NCBI RefSeq assembly: GCF_001421535.1
Contig: NZ_LMKN01000001.1
Span: 744,001 to 808,000, forward strand
Direction: 5' to 3'
DNA from: Sphingomonas sp. Leaf20
Lineage (GTDB): Bacteria; Pseudomonadota; Alphaproteobacteria; Sphingomonadales; Sphingomonadaceae
DNA length: 64,000 nt
In this document: in pieces, positions 45,501 through 52,806 of the stretch
How the letters are laid out: each line of letters opens with the position of its first letter
How positions within the stretch are numbered: the first letter of the stretch is position 1
The notes under the pieces: generated by a model
Databases searched by the model: none
What the model was told of the DNA's origin: nothing
Seen by the model: the letters and a program-made list of their open reading frames with translations, nothing else
Made by a program: the position numbers and the translations under genes

Positions 45501-46824
45501 GGCCCAGTCGGGCAACGCCACCTATCCAGCGGCGACCACGCCCGACGAACTGGCGCAATGGGATTACCGCGTCGACTTCGCCTATGATCGTGCAGCGCAG
45601 GACTCGATCGCGACCGAGATCGATTTCAACATTCCGCCTGACGACGACGTGCAGGCCGACGACGCCGATCCGGCAAGCACGCTCCAGGCGGCGCTTGCCC
45701 AGTTCGTCGAGGTCTATCCGGCCGTCCTGCAGGCGATGACCACCGCGCTCGACGCGATCGCGGACGACGGCGCCGCGCCCGCGGCGGCGACCCCGGTGCA
45801 ATGGTTCATCGCGCTGCTGACGGCGGTGTCGCAGGCGCATGATGCCTGGGCGAGGTCGGTCGTCGCGTTCGATGCGCCGCCATCGCTGCCGCCCGAAACG
45901 AAACTGGCATTCGAGATCGAACTGGTCCCGGCAAACCCGACCGATCCCGCGGCGGTCGCGATAAACGGGCTCACGATCAACGGCTACCCGGCAACGCTCG
46001 ACGCAAATCGCACGACGATCACGGCACCGGGCGCGGGACTCACGCTGCCCGTGCCCGTCATCGAGATCGAGCCCGTCGTCGATGTCGCGAACGTCGCGGG
46101 GACCGGGCCCGATCCGTGGACCGCGACGATCACGTCGGTCGCGGGGCAGGACAGCATCCGGTTCGGCTACACGGCCGGGACAACCCCCGTCACGTACCAG
46201 CAGGTCGTCGCGGCCGGCACGCGGTCGATCGTCATGCGCGGGCTCAGCATCTTCGGGTATCGAAACGGACAGACCAGCCTGCAGATCCTGCGCAACGCGC
46301 ATCTCCTGCCCGACAGCGCGCCATCCGCCACGACCAGCGATGCCTTCGTCTTCCGGACCCCCGTCGTGCGGTTTGCAAGCCCGCTCGCGCCCGATCTCAG
46401 CTTTGCCAGCCTCGACATGGACGGGCTCCTGCCAATGGGATCGAGCTACCAGGCCAATCTCGAAGCGGTGTCCGCCGGGCTCGCGACCGGCCTAACCGGG
46501 ACGGTGCCGGTCGAGGCGGCCGCGACGATGACCTATGCATACAGCCTCGTCCCGGGCGCGGGGATGCCGCGAACCGTGGTGCCCATCCTGCTGATGCCGG
46601 TGACGTCCGCGGTGATTGCGTCGGGCGCCACCCCCGATTTCGTTGGCCAGGTCGCGGCCGCGGTCGACGGCTGGCGGACGAATCATCAGCCAACCACCGA
46701 CGGCGGCGCCACGATCGACATGGCGCTCGCGATCTATCCCGCCGGCGACGGCGACCGACAGCCGATCCTGCGCGTCGAGCGGATCCACGTCACCGCGGCC
46801 GATACGCCGCCCGCCGAACGCTGA
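36544..46824 (+). CDS. Giant LysM-containing protein of unknown function (3426 residues)
   Basis: I cannot assign a family. No signal peptide or ordinary transmembrane helix is seen. Residues 1-1200 are beta-rich with long hydrophobic strands (VSVVLPDIGVQIYTNGDFMI and then DIGFPRNMDFS; SINITLTLTIAYESFQPITI). Four LysM-like segments follow in two pairs: about 1518-1560 (YTIRNGDSLATIAQRFAIEA), 1619-1660 (AVAAGDTLAAIAARYGTTVS), 2125-2165 (ASLAQMAALYGLSVGRIAEL) and 2218-2255 (TVAGDTLASLAGRYGISVDD). Residues 2300-3426 are again beta-rich and unassigned. LysM modules bind peptidoglycan or chitin-type glycans and also occur in phage and injection-system baseplates. The GC content is like the host's. 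It is translationally linked to the 1247-residue gene. Confidence 0.88.
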   Translation: MSEFPLGALALSLAAAAPEFTLDSATLTTALAGGATVPEGIDTDLAKAFQTAGGGPLVLGYAADAISSVTADGFSVTGVQLDFIGVAVPDATIIFGLDPDHAAILRITVEISPDGWTWTDLTPAAAGWPFDCAQVSDVSFTFDTIDAGAIQTMAAKLVPPVPLGPVAALIAGLVLPGGVLPLAGALDFAAVDGASVCLPAGRLTAPLITSAPLTLFGFLTVDTPRIRLILPAAGAVAQDPRGSAAADDPGTAAAPSLDLAIDTMVGATGETPVTCVLSATVPPDPPATATSVDFVLEATAGAAPLSPGAIAGLVGGRYYFQDVPAELQAYLTSVDLIDLVFTAHLDPATLISIVATLGTPQPIGWNPLNDSTNALSLTFDAVSLVWTIDDSGTTPTSSAVFTATAALLPAIFPGVFGFTISTDLTFHATYQGSVTLGGLVDGLSAGQISLPSGTDIALSDVVFDYSRSAGTYALTAQLHADLNLLTIAGTPLLAVENASFVLAASPPAQSGAGNAGPALTIYDGSFTGSIAIGTVDAAVTVQHRSGGVWALSATLVEPVALSDLVDQFLGPLSPSPFLPGDILVSALTIDAQIAPEGANVATTYTVAGTFSWTLTLGSIVAKPAQAQVSLLYDAGRDEGERYTSTATTTVVVLGASVVIAYSFADANSMLRLSWEGATATYTAGDDTLIFAFPSISIGGAITALMRTIHEPYVTLSSPWDLLDQVALDGLEIGFALAKDAPTAISATYTLPSAIDLGFATISGLTVARVPQAVGEPLITLSLAGDSPLLYLPGVDPRLLKLFGRQASGPGLADAAPAGQDVQDLPGIAGRGNDLLSIDLLIMGQRVGVTGMTDATSVTQVIGALTAIPSSDGDSNPVVPAGATPSAVQYARSSDWLIASHMQMLKTDIGWTVDLGFVFHDSDFYGLHLEMAGGKAKALAGLAVDILYKKVTDRVGLYQIDWRFPDSVRTLDFGAVSVVLPDIGVQIYTNGDFMIDIGFPRNMDFSRSFAFSAIIAGLPVTGGGGVYFGKLSGATSTVTPATTLGTFDPVIAFGIGFQLGLGYSFTAGPLSAGFSLTAVAMIEGVIASWHPYLPPAQLGNSVQHDYYFKLIGTVGLIGLLYGSVDFAIVRASLSINITLTLTIAYESFQPITISAGVSVSVALTVRIDLGLFTISFDLSFHTDVHCNFMIQVDDGTAPWLPPPGAGVAGPTDRTLIMLPTPTPRGEARPRLRSAGDVGPVLDLYATVAYTVVAAEGDTDPAAQTGAFVAVLMMDAPSQSGVPATSATSFETLCENLLPWLVGHLGGDAARLTPAILQAYMDRLADLADPPLDFDDYLSFLSGFTITLHALTAVNQRALDPGSVPVPPIDGLIATPSLNGTTGQSVDFSRYVIVPPGYRDGVAALFASLAAELETAGAQAPSRVILPRPSRAAAEIPRSMAAMLFVDMMMLTGRQLLQAACNAFRRFDFALATADTLEAILDWSRTSGTADGLGITVDDIVLPNAATPLAAGVLLVPAAAYTIRNGDSLATIAQRFAIEAADLIAGNPDARVLSTGIAIPVNGGSFLTPPAISFAELLNALGRIEPATAWTPAQLATAIGTMHALIAGQQLHVRRDPLDAGLSLAVAAGDTLAAIAARYGTTVSAIGAVPANQSIPLFDAATTPSIPLDNVTQASSDALWTAICDDDQLATIAGIVTRFMTAGVRLPVTTAQGALSLSAAFTANTSPQGEYGLYQLTGQQFPAAAGLVPAAGEYSLTVSSLPGHLTFVSFDTPAGSVVDLVDPLAQLGPMLACAQAGAFDPPTDFRILPAVARAPRTWPLSTGVGFVAADPTAIGLLTIPPTEPLQPERSLLPMLWRVPQTLLADAAARARRLNAAGVPYAAQLSYCEALDPEALTVDPISKAPVQTPLGQYCWATRIGFSVRRLPPATAGAAFAKTRGFTYEVMAPDATQASLLEQLVSALGLNDSHAGTDALISGLYLAYAQGSGKDAQLLAPEDPAAPAFFSRTTLSTQANPAPATAARDADPPAPAPPIGNIANPPDQVAQLLWELSTVRSGGYFLTWDRLPASAFDATGKADLVLLFCYPRGGALIQDRLTAFVNAVLTNDPAAGVGVQVALESRSAATPAQPVADASLAQMAALYGLSVGRIAELNATFPLLPGVAVQFGGVTHLVTPTDAGTADAWDAIAASYPPLTGTQISAANPGVSATAGTALYLPPIPYGTVAGDTLASLAGRYGISVDDLATGVADAAMLTSPGTGGATLTIDPQALDVRPGDSSGNVTFELTRPAPDPTDISPGATLAQLFTLLGTGLVGNRYFTASRGAPIGPQPLNDPMDATATRRAAEQRRAMADPVLRRALLVAAADTAPRCYRQTFGLLSSAQTNVAPTGGGAGQPLGADSPYRGVGTLAQLELGWRDLFGNRLIDQFAAPSPQYSGAVNGQIVPLLYRDTLIGPASWPNFALHYAYAAGELAITLSFSTTAYLDPDSGQAAAVRDTLCYTKVWYQLNQDYGTNTSPWASGEAVGFALYTDLLAVPDLALSDAQAQIFRDFVDQTLAYLAAVQAGQAGTPPLAACLSIPVSVDAVAPGNILPLTMSLTLCRQGLLVDSALAGLADGERASIDILPMPDGDADAGSGYSQFAAQFEAMFVAAAGGWSLRVGTSPASGAAADVGDRRTQSLWAVRMADAPLSATPSGLGFTLADLPLYYAPLPLATHLVSDEFALYPAYDGTQNFPPAQSPVTRSFTGIDPNVWFQLVLDAIDAALAPDLAAALYLFDRSRGIADPLTDGALAQLLLIKAALAGSIAASVQPIFASPGADSPWPTPDPASRQTACETLRQALLDRLGPAFSTTAITVFQADAVSGGAVNLYGKPRATLAETAVAGANATFALSTTRLPLDPTSPARLGFLVDSRNVATSSAAYLSLEFEWAITHVEHAIRSVPGIAGYTDSDWIAFVTPFAPRAFNPDSTGTAQAIDVPVVLRALPQPPTMQAQSGNATYPAATTPDELAQWDYRVDFAYDRAAQDSIATEIDFNIPPDDDVQADDADPASTLQAALAQFVEVYPAVLQAMTTALDAIADDGAAPAAATPVQWFIALLTAVSQAHDAWARSVVAFDAPPSLPPETKLAFEIELVPANPTDPAAVAINGLTINGYPATLDANRTTITAPGAGLTLPVPVIEIEPVVDVANVAGTGPDPWTATITSVAGQDSIRFGYTAGTTPVTYQQVVAAGTRSIVMRGLSIFGYRNGQTSLQILRNAHLLPDSAPSATTSDAFVFRTPVVRFASPLAPDLSFASLDMDGLLPMGSSYQANLEAVSAGLATGLTGTVPVEAAATMTYAYSLVPGAGMPRTVVPILLMPVTSAVIASGATPDFVGQVAAAVDGWRTNHQPTTDGGATIDMALAIYPAGDGDRQPILRVERIHVTAADTPPAER

Positions 46825-47122
46825 GCACGCGCGCGATCCTCGCGAGACCGTGGAAGGACTTACGATTCGATGCGCCCTCGTCACGTGCACGCGACCGGCT
46901 TCGACAGATACGCTGCGTTCGCGGACCGTCATGCGGTCGCCCGCATCAGCAATATCACTGTAAATCTGTACTTTATGGTGCCTGCCTAAAGCTGATCGCG
47001 AACGTTTCGAACCCTTTCGCCAGCATTTGCCGCCATGACAGAGACCGAAAATTATTGCTAAATTAAGTCTTTTGCCGAATGACTGCCGCTCGCCAGATAT
47101 CAACGAGACGGAGTTCTTCATT

Positions 47123-47365
47123 ATGCGTAAGTTCATTACGGCCGCATCGGCCCTTGCTTTCCTCGCACTGCCGGTCGCTGCAAATGCTGCGCCGAACGCC
47201 GCGGCAAGCCTGTCGGTCGCAAAGTCGACGCGCGCTGCAACGCCGACCGCGAAGAAGAGCAAGGTTGCCGGTGCCGGCCTCGCGATCGTCGCGGTTGCCG
47301 CAGTCGCGGTTGCAGGCGGTTTGTACATGGCGATCGACGGCGGCAACGACTCCGACAGCAACTAA
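47123..47365 (+). CDS. Small exported or membrane protein, 80 residues
   Basis: MRKFITAASALAFLALPVAA is a clean signal peptide (cleavage near ANA-AP). The mature part is Lys/Ala/Thr-rich, then has one hydrophobic helix (VAGAGLAIVAVAAVAVAGGL) and ends in an acidic DGGNDSDSN tail. Similar tiny proteins are frequent in sphingomonads and have no known role. A GGAG motif lies about 10 bases before the ATG, the upstream 100 bases are AT-rich, and a strong terminator follows, so it is a stand-alone and probably well-expressed gene. Confidence 0.8.
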   Translation: MRKFITAASALAFLALPVAANAAPNAAASLSVAKSTRAATPTAKKSKVAGAGLAIVAVAAVAVAGGLYMAIDGGNDSDSN

Positions 47366-47371
47366 GACTGG

Positions 47372-47400
47372 TGGGCCGGGGCAACCCCGGCCCATTTTTC
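47372..47400 (+). terminator. Rho-independent terminator of the small exported protein gene
   Basis: TGGGCCGGGG-caa-CCCCGGCCCA forms a perfect 10-bp stem with a 3-base loop, directly followed by TTTTTC. It begins six bases after the stop codon. Confidence 0.92.
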
Positions 47401-47665
47401 TCTATGCGCGGGACGGTGCCCCGCCGATAGATTTCGCAGATCTGCCGACACGGCCGCAGACACGGCCGAATTACGTCGGATGACGAACAGCACGACTCCT
47501 CGCATTCTGTCCGGCCGACCGATACGGTCCATCCCCACGCCGCCAGCGACCCCGCTCAGCGCGCTTTCGTACAATCGAGCAAAATCCTTGTCCGCGCCGC
47601 GATACGCGCAGTAACAGGGTGGTAACGGTACCGCTCGCGATGGCGTGCCGATCGGGGAGAATGGG

Positions 47666-50278
47666 ATGTCGACGGGGTTTTCAACGCTCACGCTTGCGCT
47701 GCTGCTGCAATCCGCGGCCACGGTGCCCCCTCCCCCGACAGCGACGGCGCCGACCGCAGCCCCGGTGCGCGCCACCCCGTCCGCACCCGGCGTCCGGACA
47801 CCCGCACAGCCCGGCCCGCTCTCGGCGGTCGCGCATCCGGACCTGTGGCCCGCGGTCGCCGCACGCCCGTCGCGCGACCCCGCTGTCGAGGCGCGGATCG
47901 ATGCGGTGATCAAGCGGATGAGCGTCGCCGACAAGGTCGGGCAGCTGATCCAGGTCGACATCGCCAGCATCACCCCCGACGACCTGCGCACGTACAAGCT
48001 CGGCTCGATCCTGAACGGCGGCAATTCGGGGCCCGGCGGGGACGATCTGGCGCCCCCGGCAGCATGGCTGAAGCTCGCCGACGCGTTCTACGACGCGTCG
48101 ATGGCGCGCAGCGACGCGGGGCCCAGCATCCCGGTGATCTGGGGGACCGATGCGGTCCACGGCAACAACAACATCCCCGGTGCGACGCTGTTTCCGCACA
48201 ATATCGGGCTCGGCGCGGCGCATGATCGCGACCTGATGCGCGAGATCGGTCATGTCACCGCGATCGAGACCGCGGCGGCCGGGATCGACTGGACCTTCGC
48301 CCCGACGCTCGCGGTGGTCCGCGACGACCGCTGGGGCCGGACCTACGAGAGCTATTCCGAGGAGCCCGCGATCCCCGCCGACTATGCGGGCGCGGTGATC
48401 GAGGGCGTACAGGGCATCGTCGGGACGAAGAGCTTTCTCGCGCCCGACCATGTGATCGCGACGACGAAGCATTTCCTCGGCGACGGCGGCACCGGTGGTC
48501 GCGACCAGGGCGACACGCGCGTGCCCGAGACGGTGCTGCGCGACGTCCATCTCGGCGGCTATCCCGCCGCGATCGAGGCGGGGACTCAGTCGGTGATGGC
48601 GAGCTTCTCGAGCTGGAACGGCGCCAAGATGCACGGCAACCAGAGCTTGTTGACGAGCGTGCTGAAGGACCGGATGCGGTTTGACGGCTTCGTCGTCGGC
48701 GACTGGAACGGACACGGCCAGGTCGACGGCTGCACCAACGAAAGCTGCGCCGCGGCGATCAACGCCGGGCTCGACATGTTCATGTATTCGGGCGACGCGT
48801 GGAAGACGCTGTACGCGAACACGCTGAAGCAGGCGCAGTCGGGCGAGATCCCCGCGGCACGGCTCGACGATGCGGTGCGCCGCATCCTGCGCGTGAAATT
48901 CCGGGCGGGCACGTTCGATCGCGGCCGCCCGTCGTCGCGCGCGCTGGCGGGCAAGATGACCCTGATCGGTGCCGCCGACCACCGCGCGATCGCACGCCGC
49001 GCGGTGCGGGAATCGCTGGTATTGCTCAAGAACGAGGGCGGGCTACTGCCGCTGAAACCCTCCGCCACGATCCTCGTCGCGGGTGGCGGGGCGGACAATA
49101 TCCCACAACAGGCGGGCGGCTGGTCGCTGACCTGGCAGGGTACGGGCACGACCAAGGCCAATTTCCCCAATGCGGAGTCGATCTGGTCGGGGATCGACAC
49201 CGCGGTCAGGGCGGCAGGCGGTACTGCGACGCTGTCGGCGGACGGCAGCTTTACCAAGAAGCCCGATGCGGCGATCGTCGTGTTCGGCGAGGAGCCCTAT
49301 GCCGAGTTCAAGGGCGATCGCCCGACGCTGGAATACAGCCCCGAGGACAAGTCCGACCTCGCGCTGCTGCGCAAGCTGAAGGCGGCGGGCGTTCCCGTCG
49401 TCGCCGTCTTCCTGTCGGGGCGGCCGATGTGGGTGAATGCCGAACTCAACGCGTCGGATGCGTTCGTCGCCGCGTTCCTGCCGGGCAGCGAGGGCGGCGG
49501 GGTCGCCGACCTGGTGCTACGCAAGCGCGATGGCACGGTCGCGAACGACTTTCGCGGCAGGCTCAGCTTCTCCTGGCCGCGCCGCCCCGACCAATATGTG
49601 CTGAACCGCAGCGATCCCGGGTACGACCCGCTGTTCGCGCTCGGCTATGGCCTGCGCTACGCCAAGCCGGGGTCGGTCCCCAGACTCGACGAGACGCGCC
49701 CGGCCGGACTCGCGGCGTCCGCCAACGGCACGGTGTTCGGCAAGGGGCGCGTGCCCGAAGGGTGGTCGCTGACGCTGGTCGAGCCGGGCCAGGCGAAGGT
49801 GCGGATGTCGGGCGCGACCGCGACGACGGTGGCCAAGCGGCTGACGGTGACCGCGGTCGATCGCCGCCGGCAGGAGGATGCGCGCCGGTTCAGCTGGACC
49901 GGCGGCCCCGCGGCGACGCGGACCGATGCGCGGATCGAGTCGGACCGTCCGCTCGACCTGACGCGCGAGAGCAATGGCGAGCTCAGCCTCGTCGTCGACG
50001 TCCGCGTCGATCGTCCCGCCACCGGCGCCGTCAGCCTGGGCATGGCGAGCGGCGACGCCGCGCCCGTCACCGTGCCGATCACGAAGATGCTCGCGGGTGC
50101 CAAGCCCGGCGCGTGGCAGCAGGTGATCGTCCCGCTGCAATGTTTCGCCGGTCGCGGCGTCGACATGGCGCACGTCACGGCACCGTTCGTGATCGCAGCC
50201 GATGCGACGCTCGACCTCGCGGTGTCCGACGTGAAGATCGACTCCGCCCCCGTCCCGATGACGCGCTGCGGCGACTGA
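47666..50278 (+). CDS. Glycoside hydrolase family 3 beta-glucosidase/exo-glucanase
   Basis: This enzyme releases glucose from beta-glucan or cello-oligosaccharide ends, probably in the periplasm. The 870 residues begin with a hydrophobic segment (STLTLALLLQSAATV) that may act as a signal, then a Pro/Ala/Thr linker. The GH3 N-domain follows (MSVADKVGQLIQVDIASITP, DWTFAPTLAVVRDDRWGRTY, ATTKHFLGDGGTGGRDQGDT). The catalytic nucleophile is Asp346 in GFVVGDWNGHGQ. The C-terminal domain has LVLLKNEGGLLPL and FLPGSEGGGVADLVL, and a last beta domain runs from about 700. ATG 47666 is preferred over GTG 47645 because GGGGAGA lies seven bases before it. The order resembles ExoP-type GH3 enzymes. Confidence 0.93.
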   Translation: MSTGFSTLTLALLLQSAATVPPPPTATAPTAAPVRATPSAPGVRTPAQPGPLSAVAHPDLWPAVAARPSRDPAVEARIDAVIKRMSVADKVGQLIQVDIASITPDDLRTYKLGSILNGGNSGPGGDDLAPPAAWLKLADAFYDASMARSDAGPSIPVIWGTDAVHGNNNIPGATLFPHNIGLGAAHDRDLMREIGHVTAIETAAAGIDWTFAPTLAVVRDDRWGRTYESYSEEPAIPADYAGAVIEGVQGIVGTKSFLAPDHVIATTKHFLGDGGTGGRDQGDTRVPETVLRDVHLGGYPAAIEAGTQSVMASFSSWNGAKMHGNQSLLTSVLKDRMRFDGFVVGDWNGHGQVDGCTNESCAAAINAGLDMFMYSGDAWKTLYANTLKQAQSGEIPAARLDDAVRRILRVKFRAGTFDRGRPSSRALAGKMTLIGAADHRAIARRAVRESLVLLKNEGGLLPLKPSATILVAGGGADNIPQQAGGWSLTWQGTGTTKANFPNAESIWSGIDTAVRAAGGTATLSADGSFTKKPDAAIVVFGEEPYAEFKGDRPTLEYSPEDKSDLALLRKLKAAGVPVVAVFLSGRPMWVNAELNASDAFVAAFLPGSEGGGVADLVLRKRDGTVANDFRGRLSFSWPRRPDQYVLNRSDPGYDPLFALGYGLRYAKPGSVPRLDETRPAGLAASANGTVFGKGRVPEGWSLTLVEPGQAKVRMSGATATTVAKRLTVTAVDRRRQEDARRFSWTGGPAATRTDARIESDRPLDLTRESNGELSLVVDVRVDRPATGAVSLGMASGDAAPVTVPITKMLAGAKPGAWQQVIVPLQCFAGRGVDMAHVTAPFVIAADATLDLAVSDVKIDSAPVPMTRCGD

Positions 50279-50298
50279 CGGGCTTCGACTAACAGGCG

Positions 50299-50331
50299 GC
50301 GGCGGGCGGGGTTGGCTACCCCGCCCGCCGC
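50299..50331. terminator. Strong hairpin between convergent GH3 and Bcr/CflA genes
   Basis: GCGGCGGGCGGGGT-tggct-ACCCCGCCCGCCGC is a perfect 14-bp stem located between two convergent stops. There is no T-tract, but the stem strength and position suggest a bidirectional terminator. Confidence 0.7.
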
Positions 50332-50344
50332 AAGGGTCTGGCGA

Positions 50345-51598
50345 TCATTCGCCCGCGTCGGGCACCCGGTTGTGCGCGTGGAACAGCTTGCCGCCCTCGA
50401 CCGCATAGACGACCGCGAGCACGCCCAGCCCGATCAGCAGATACCCGATTGCCAGCGGATAGGTCGTCCCGTTGTACGACTGCCCGATCAGCGACCCGAC
50501 GATCACCGCGCCGACGCTGGTGATGAAGCCCTGGATCGACGAGGCGGTGCCCGCGATATGCCCGACGGGCTCCATCGCCATCGCACCGAAGTTCGAGCCG
50601 CACAGGCCGATGCACGTCATGCTCAGCGCCTGGAATACCATATAGGTCCACAGCGTCTCGATCCCGCCCGCGATCACCGCGATATGCGCCAGCGACAACG
50701 CGATCAGCGCGAGCACCGCGGTCTGCGAGATCAGCCGCGTGCCGAGCCGCTCGACCAGCCGGCTGTTGGCGAACGACGCGCAGCCCATCGAGAAGGCGCA
50801 GACCGCGAACAGGATCGTGAACCGCGAGCCCGCATGAAATTCGTCGACGAAGATCTGCTGCGCCGACGACACGAACGCGATGATCCCGCCGAACGTCATC
50901 GACGCGGCGACCGCATAACCCGCCGAATAGCGGTTGGTCAGCGTCAGCGTGTAGCCGCGCCGGAGTGAGGCGATCGACAGCGGCGTGCGCCGTGCGAGCG
51001 TCAGCGTCTCGGGCAGCCGTACGAACGACCAGGCGAGCACGAACGCCGCGAACGCCGCCAGCGCATAGAAGATGAACCGCCACGGCCCGAATGCGAGCAG
51101 GATCTGGCCGAGGCTTGGTGCCATGATCGGCACGAGGAAGAAGATCATCTGCGCCACCGACAGCGTCCGCGCCATCTGGCGACCCGAGAAGCGGTCGCGG
51201 ACGATCGCCACCGCGAGCACGCGCGTCGAGGCCGACATCAGCCCCTGGAGGATGCGCGCACCGATCAGCGCACCGAACGTCTGCGAGCTTGCGGCAAAGG
51301 CGCTTGCGGCGACGAAGCCGACCAGCGTGCCGAGCAGGATCGGCTTGCGCCCGAACCGGTCGGCAAGCGGCCCGTAGACGAGCTGTCCGGCGCCGAAGCC
51401 GAGCATATAGGCGGTGATGATCCACTGCCGATGGTTCGCGGTGGCGATCCCGAGCTGGTGCCCGATATCCGCGAGCGCGGGCAGCATCAGGTCCACGCCC
51501 AGCGCATTGACCGCCATGAGCGCGGCCACGAACGCGACGAATTCGCGCTGCGGCATCGCGGGGGCAGGAATCGAGCGGGCAGCAACTGTATCGGTCAT
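50345..51598 (-). CDS. MFS multidrug exporter, Bcr/CflA family
   Basis: This 12-segment inner-membrane antiporter of the DHA1 group is associated with drug, bicyclomycin or metabolite export. In its 417 residues, the first helix region carries LMAVNALGVDLMLPALADIG. The loop 2-3 MFS motif is GQLVYGPLADRFGRKPILLG, and motif C follows in MAPSLGQILLAFGPWRFIF. The start (MTDTVAARS) is the first in-frame Met. It is divergent from the GH43-type genes to its right, so the 165-base gap contains both promoters. Confidence 0.9.
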   Translation of the reverse strand: MTDTVAARSIPAPAMPQREFVAFVAALMAVNALGVDLMLPALADIGHQLGIATANHRQWIITAYMLGFGAGQLVYGPLADRFGRKPILLGTLVGFVAASAFAASSQTFGALIGARILQGLMSASTRVLAVAIVRDRFSGRQMARTLSVAQMIFFLVPIMAPSLGQILLAFGPWRFIFYALAAFAAFVLAWSFVRLPETLTLARRTPLSIASLRRGYTLTLTNRYSAGYAVAASMTFGGIIAFVSSAQQIFVDEFHAGSRFTILFAVCAFSMGCASFANSRLVERLGTRLISQTAVLALIALSLAHIAVIAGGIETLWTYMVFQALSMTCIGLCGSNFGAMAMEPVGHIAGTASSIQGFITSVGAVIVGSLIGQSYNGTTYPLAIGYLLIGLGVLAVVYAVEGGKLFHAHNRVPDAGE

Positions 51599-51719
51599 CG
51601 CCGCGACCTAGGGTGCCCGACGCGCGAACGCCACCGCTGATCCGTCTTGTCCCTTCGCGCGCAACGCCAGCGCGCCCCGCGTCGCGCGCCCATCCCTGCC
51701 CCGCTTCGCGATGGACAGC

Positions 51720-51730
51720 GACAATTTGTC
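51720..51730. promoter_or_regulatory. GACAATTTGTC palindrome upstream of the GH43 pair
   Basis: An 11-base perfect palindrome (GACAA-t-TTGTC) lies 36 bases before the first GH43-type start, next to an AT-rich stretch (TTATCTATAGTAT) that could be a promoter. It may be an operator for the nearby GntR-type regulator. The dgo divergent region does not show an identical copy. Confidence 0.35.
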
Positions 51731-51765
51731 TTATCTATAGTATCCGTGCCTGGAGGGAGAGTGAT

Positions 51766-52806
51766 ATGAGGCGGATATCGTCCATCGTCATAGGTGCGCT
51801 TGCGGCATCGGCCGGGGTGTTTGCCGGGACGGGCAGCGCACAGGTCGCACCGGGCGGGCCGGTCACCCCCTATGTCGATCCCGCAAAGGCCTATCTGTTC
51901 GCGCACATGACGAAGGAACAGTACGGCGTCCTGTATTATTCGGTCAGCCTCGATGGCCTGCACTGGCGCCGCATCAATGCGGGGCGGCCGGTATCGGCGG
52001 ACTATCACGGCCATGCCTCGATCGCGCGCGGCGGTGATGGCCGCTATTATCTGGTCGGCAACACGGGCGACGACGACCCGCTGATCCGCTTCTGGGTCTC
52101 GGACGACCTGATCCGCTGGACGTCCTTCGGCACCTATCGACCTGCGCTGAAGACGATTGCCGGTCACCCGCACGCGCTGCAACGCATCGGCGCGCCCAAG
52201 CTGTTCTACGATACGCCATCGGGGCAGTTCCTGCTGACATGGCATACGCCGAACCTCGACGGCTCGCCGCAGGATCCGGAACGCTATTGGGGAAGCCAGC
52301 GCACGCTGTATGTCCAGTCGAAGGACCTCCGGACCTTCGCCGCGCCGCCGCGTCGCCTGTTCGCATGGGACATGGCGACGATCGACACGATCGTTCAGCC
52401 CAACGGCACCGGCGGCTATTGCGCGATCGTCAAGGACGAGCGCTATCCCTCGACCGCGTGGACGACGGGCAAGACCGTGCGGATCAGCTGCGCCGCCGCG
52501 CTGCTCGGCCCCTATCCCGCGCCGGCTCCGCCGGTCAGTCCCAATTTCCGCGAGGCCCCGACGATCGTCCGCGCGCCGAACGGTACCGACTGGCTGCTCT
52601 ATTACGAGCAATATGCCGGCACGAGCTACGGGCTGTCCACCGCGCCGCGCCTCGAAGGGCCATGGTATCAGGTCTCGGGCAACAGCGGCGTACCCGAATG
52701 GAACCGCTACGAAATGCCCGCGGGAACGCGCCACGGCTCGATGATCGGCATTTCGCGCGCGCAATATGACGCGATCCTCGCCGCCTTTCCCGGAGACAGC
52801 CAATGA
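51766..52806 (+). CDS. GH43-like five-bladed propeller glycosidase, exported
   Basis: The 346-residue protein begins with a signal peptide (MRRISSIVIGALAASAGVFAG, cleavage near GSA-QV). The mature part has the repeated D/N-GxxYYLV and W-S-x-DL-x-x-W blade motifs of the GH43/GH32/GH62-type propeller (VSLDGLHWRRI, GDGRYYLVGNTGDDD, VSDDLIRWTSFG, APNGTDWLLYYEQYAGT). Catalytic residues cannot be fixed by eye. A strong Shine-Dalgarno (GGAGGGAG) ends about eight bases before the ATG. Its stop overlaps the next GH43 start (ATGA), so the two are coupled. Arabinan or galactan side chains are likely targets, but the specificity is open. Confidence 0.75.
   Translation: MRRISSIVIGALAASAGVFAGTGSAQVAPGGPVTPYVDPAKAYLFAHMTKEQYGVLYYSVSLDGLHWRRINAGRPVSADYHGHASIARGGDGRYYLVGNTGDDDPLIRFWVSDDLIRWTSFGTYRPALKTIAGHPHALQRIGAPKLFYDTPSGQFLLTWHTPNLDGSPQDPERYWGSQRTLYVQSKDLRTFAAPPRRLFAWDMATIDTIVQPNGTGGYCAIVKDERYPSTAWTTGKTVRISCAAALLGPYPAPAPPVSPNFREAPTIVRAPNGTDWLLYYEQYAGTSYGLSTAPRLEGPWYQVSGNSGVPEWNRYEMPAGTRHGSMIGISRAQYDAILAAFPGDSQ

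Noticed and set aside
31408..46824. Contractile injection system or Tc-toxin locus
   Set aside because: No tube, sheath, baseplate, ATPase or RHS-repeat gene is present. LysM segments alone are not enough.
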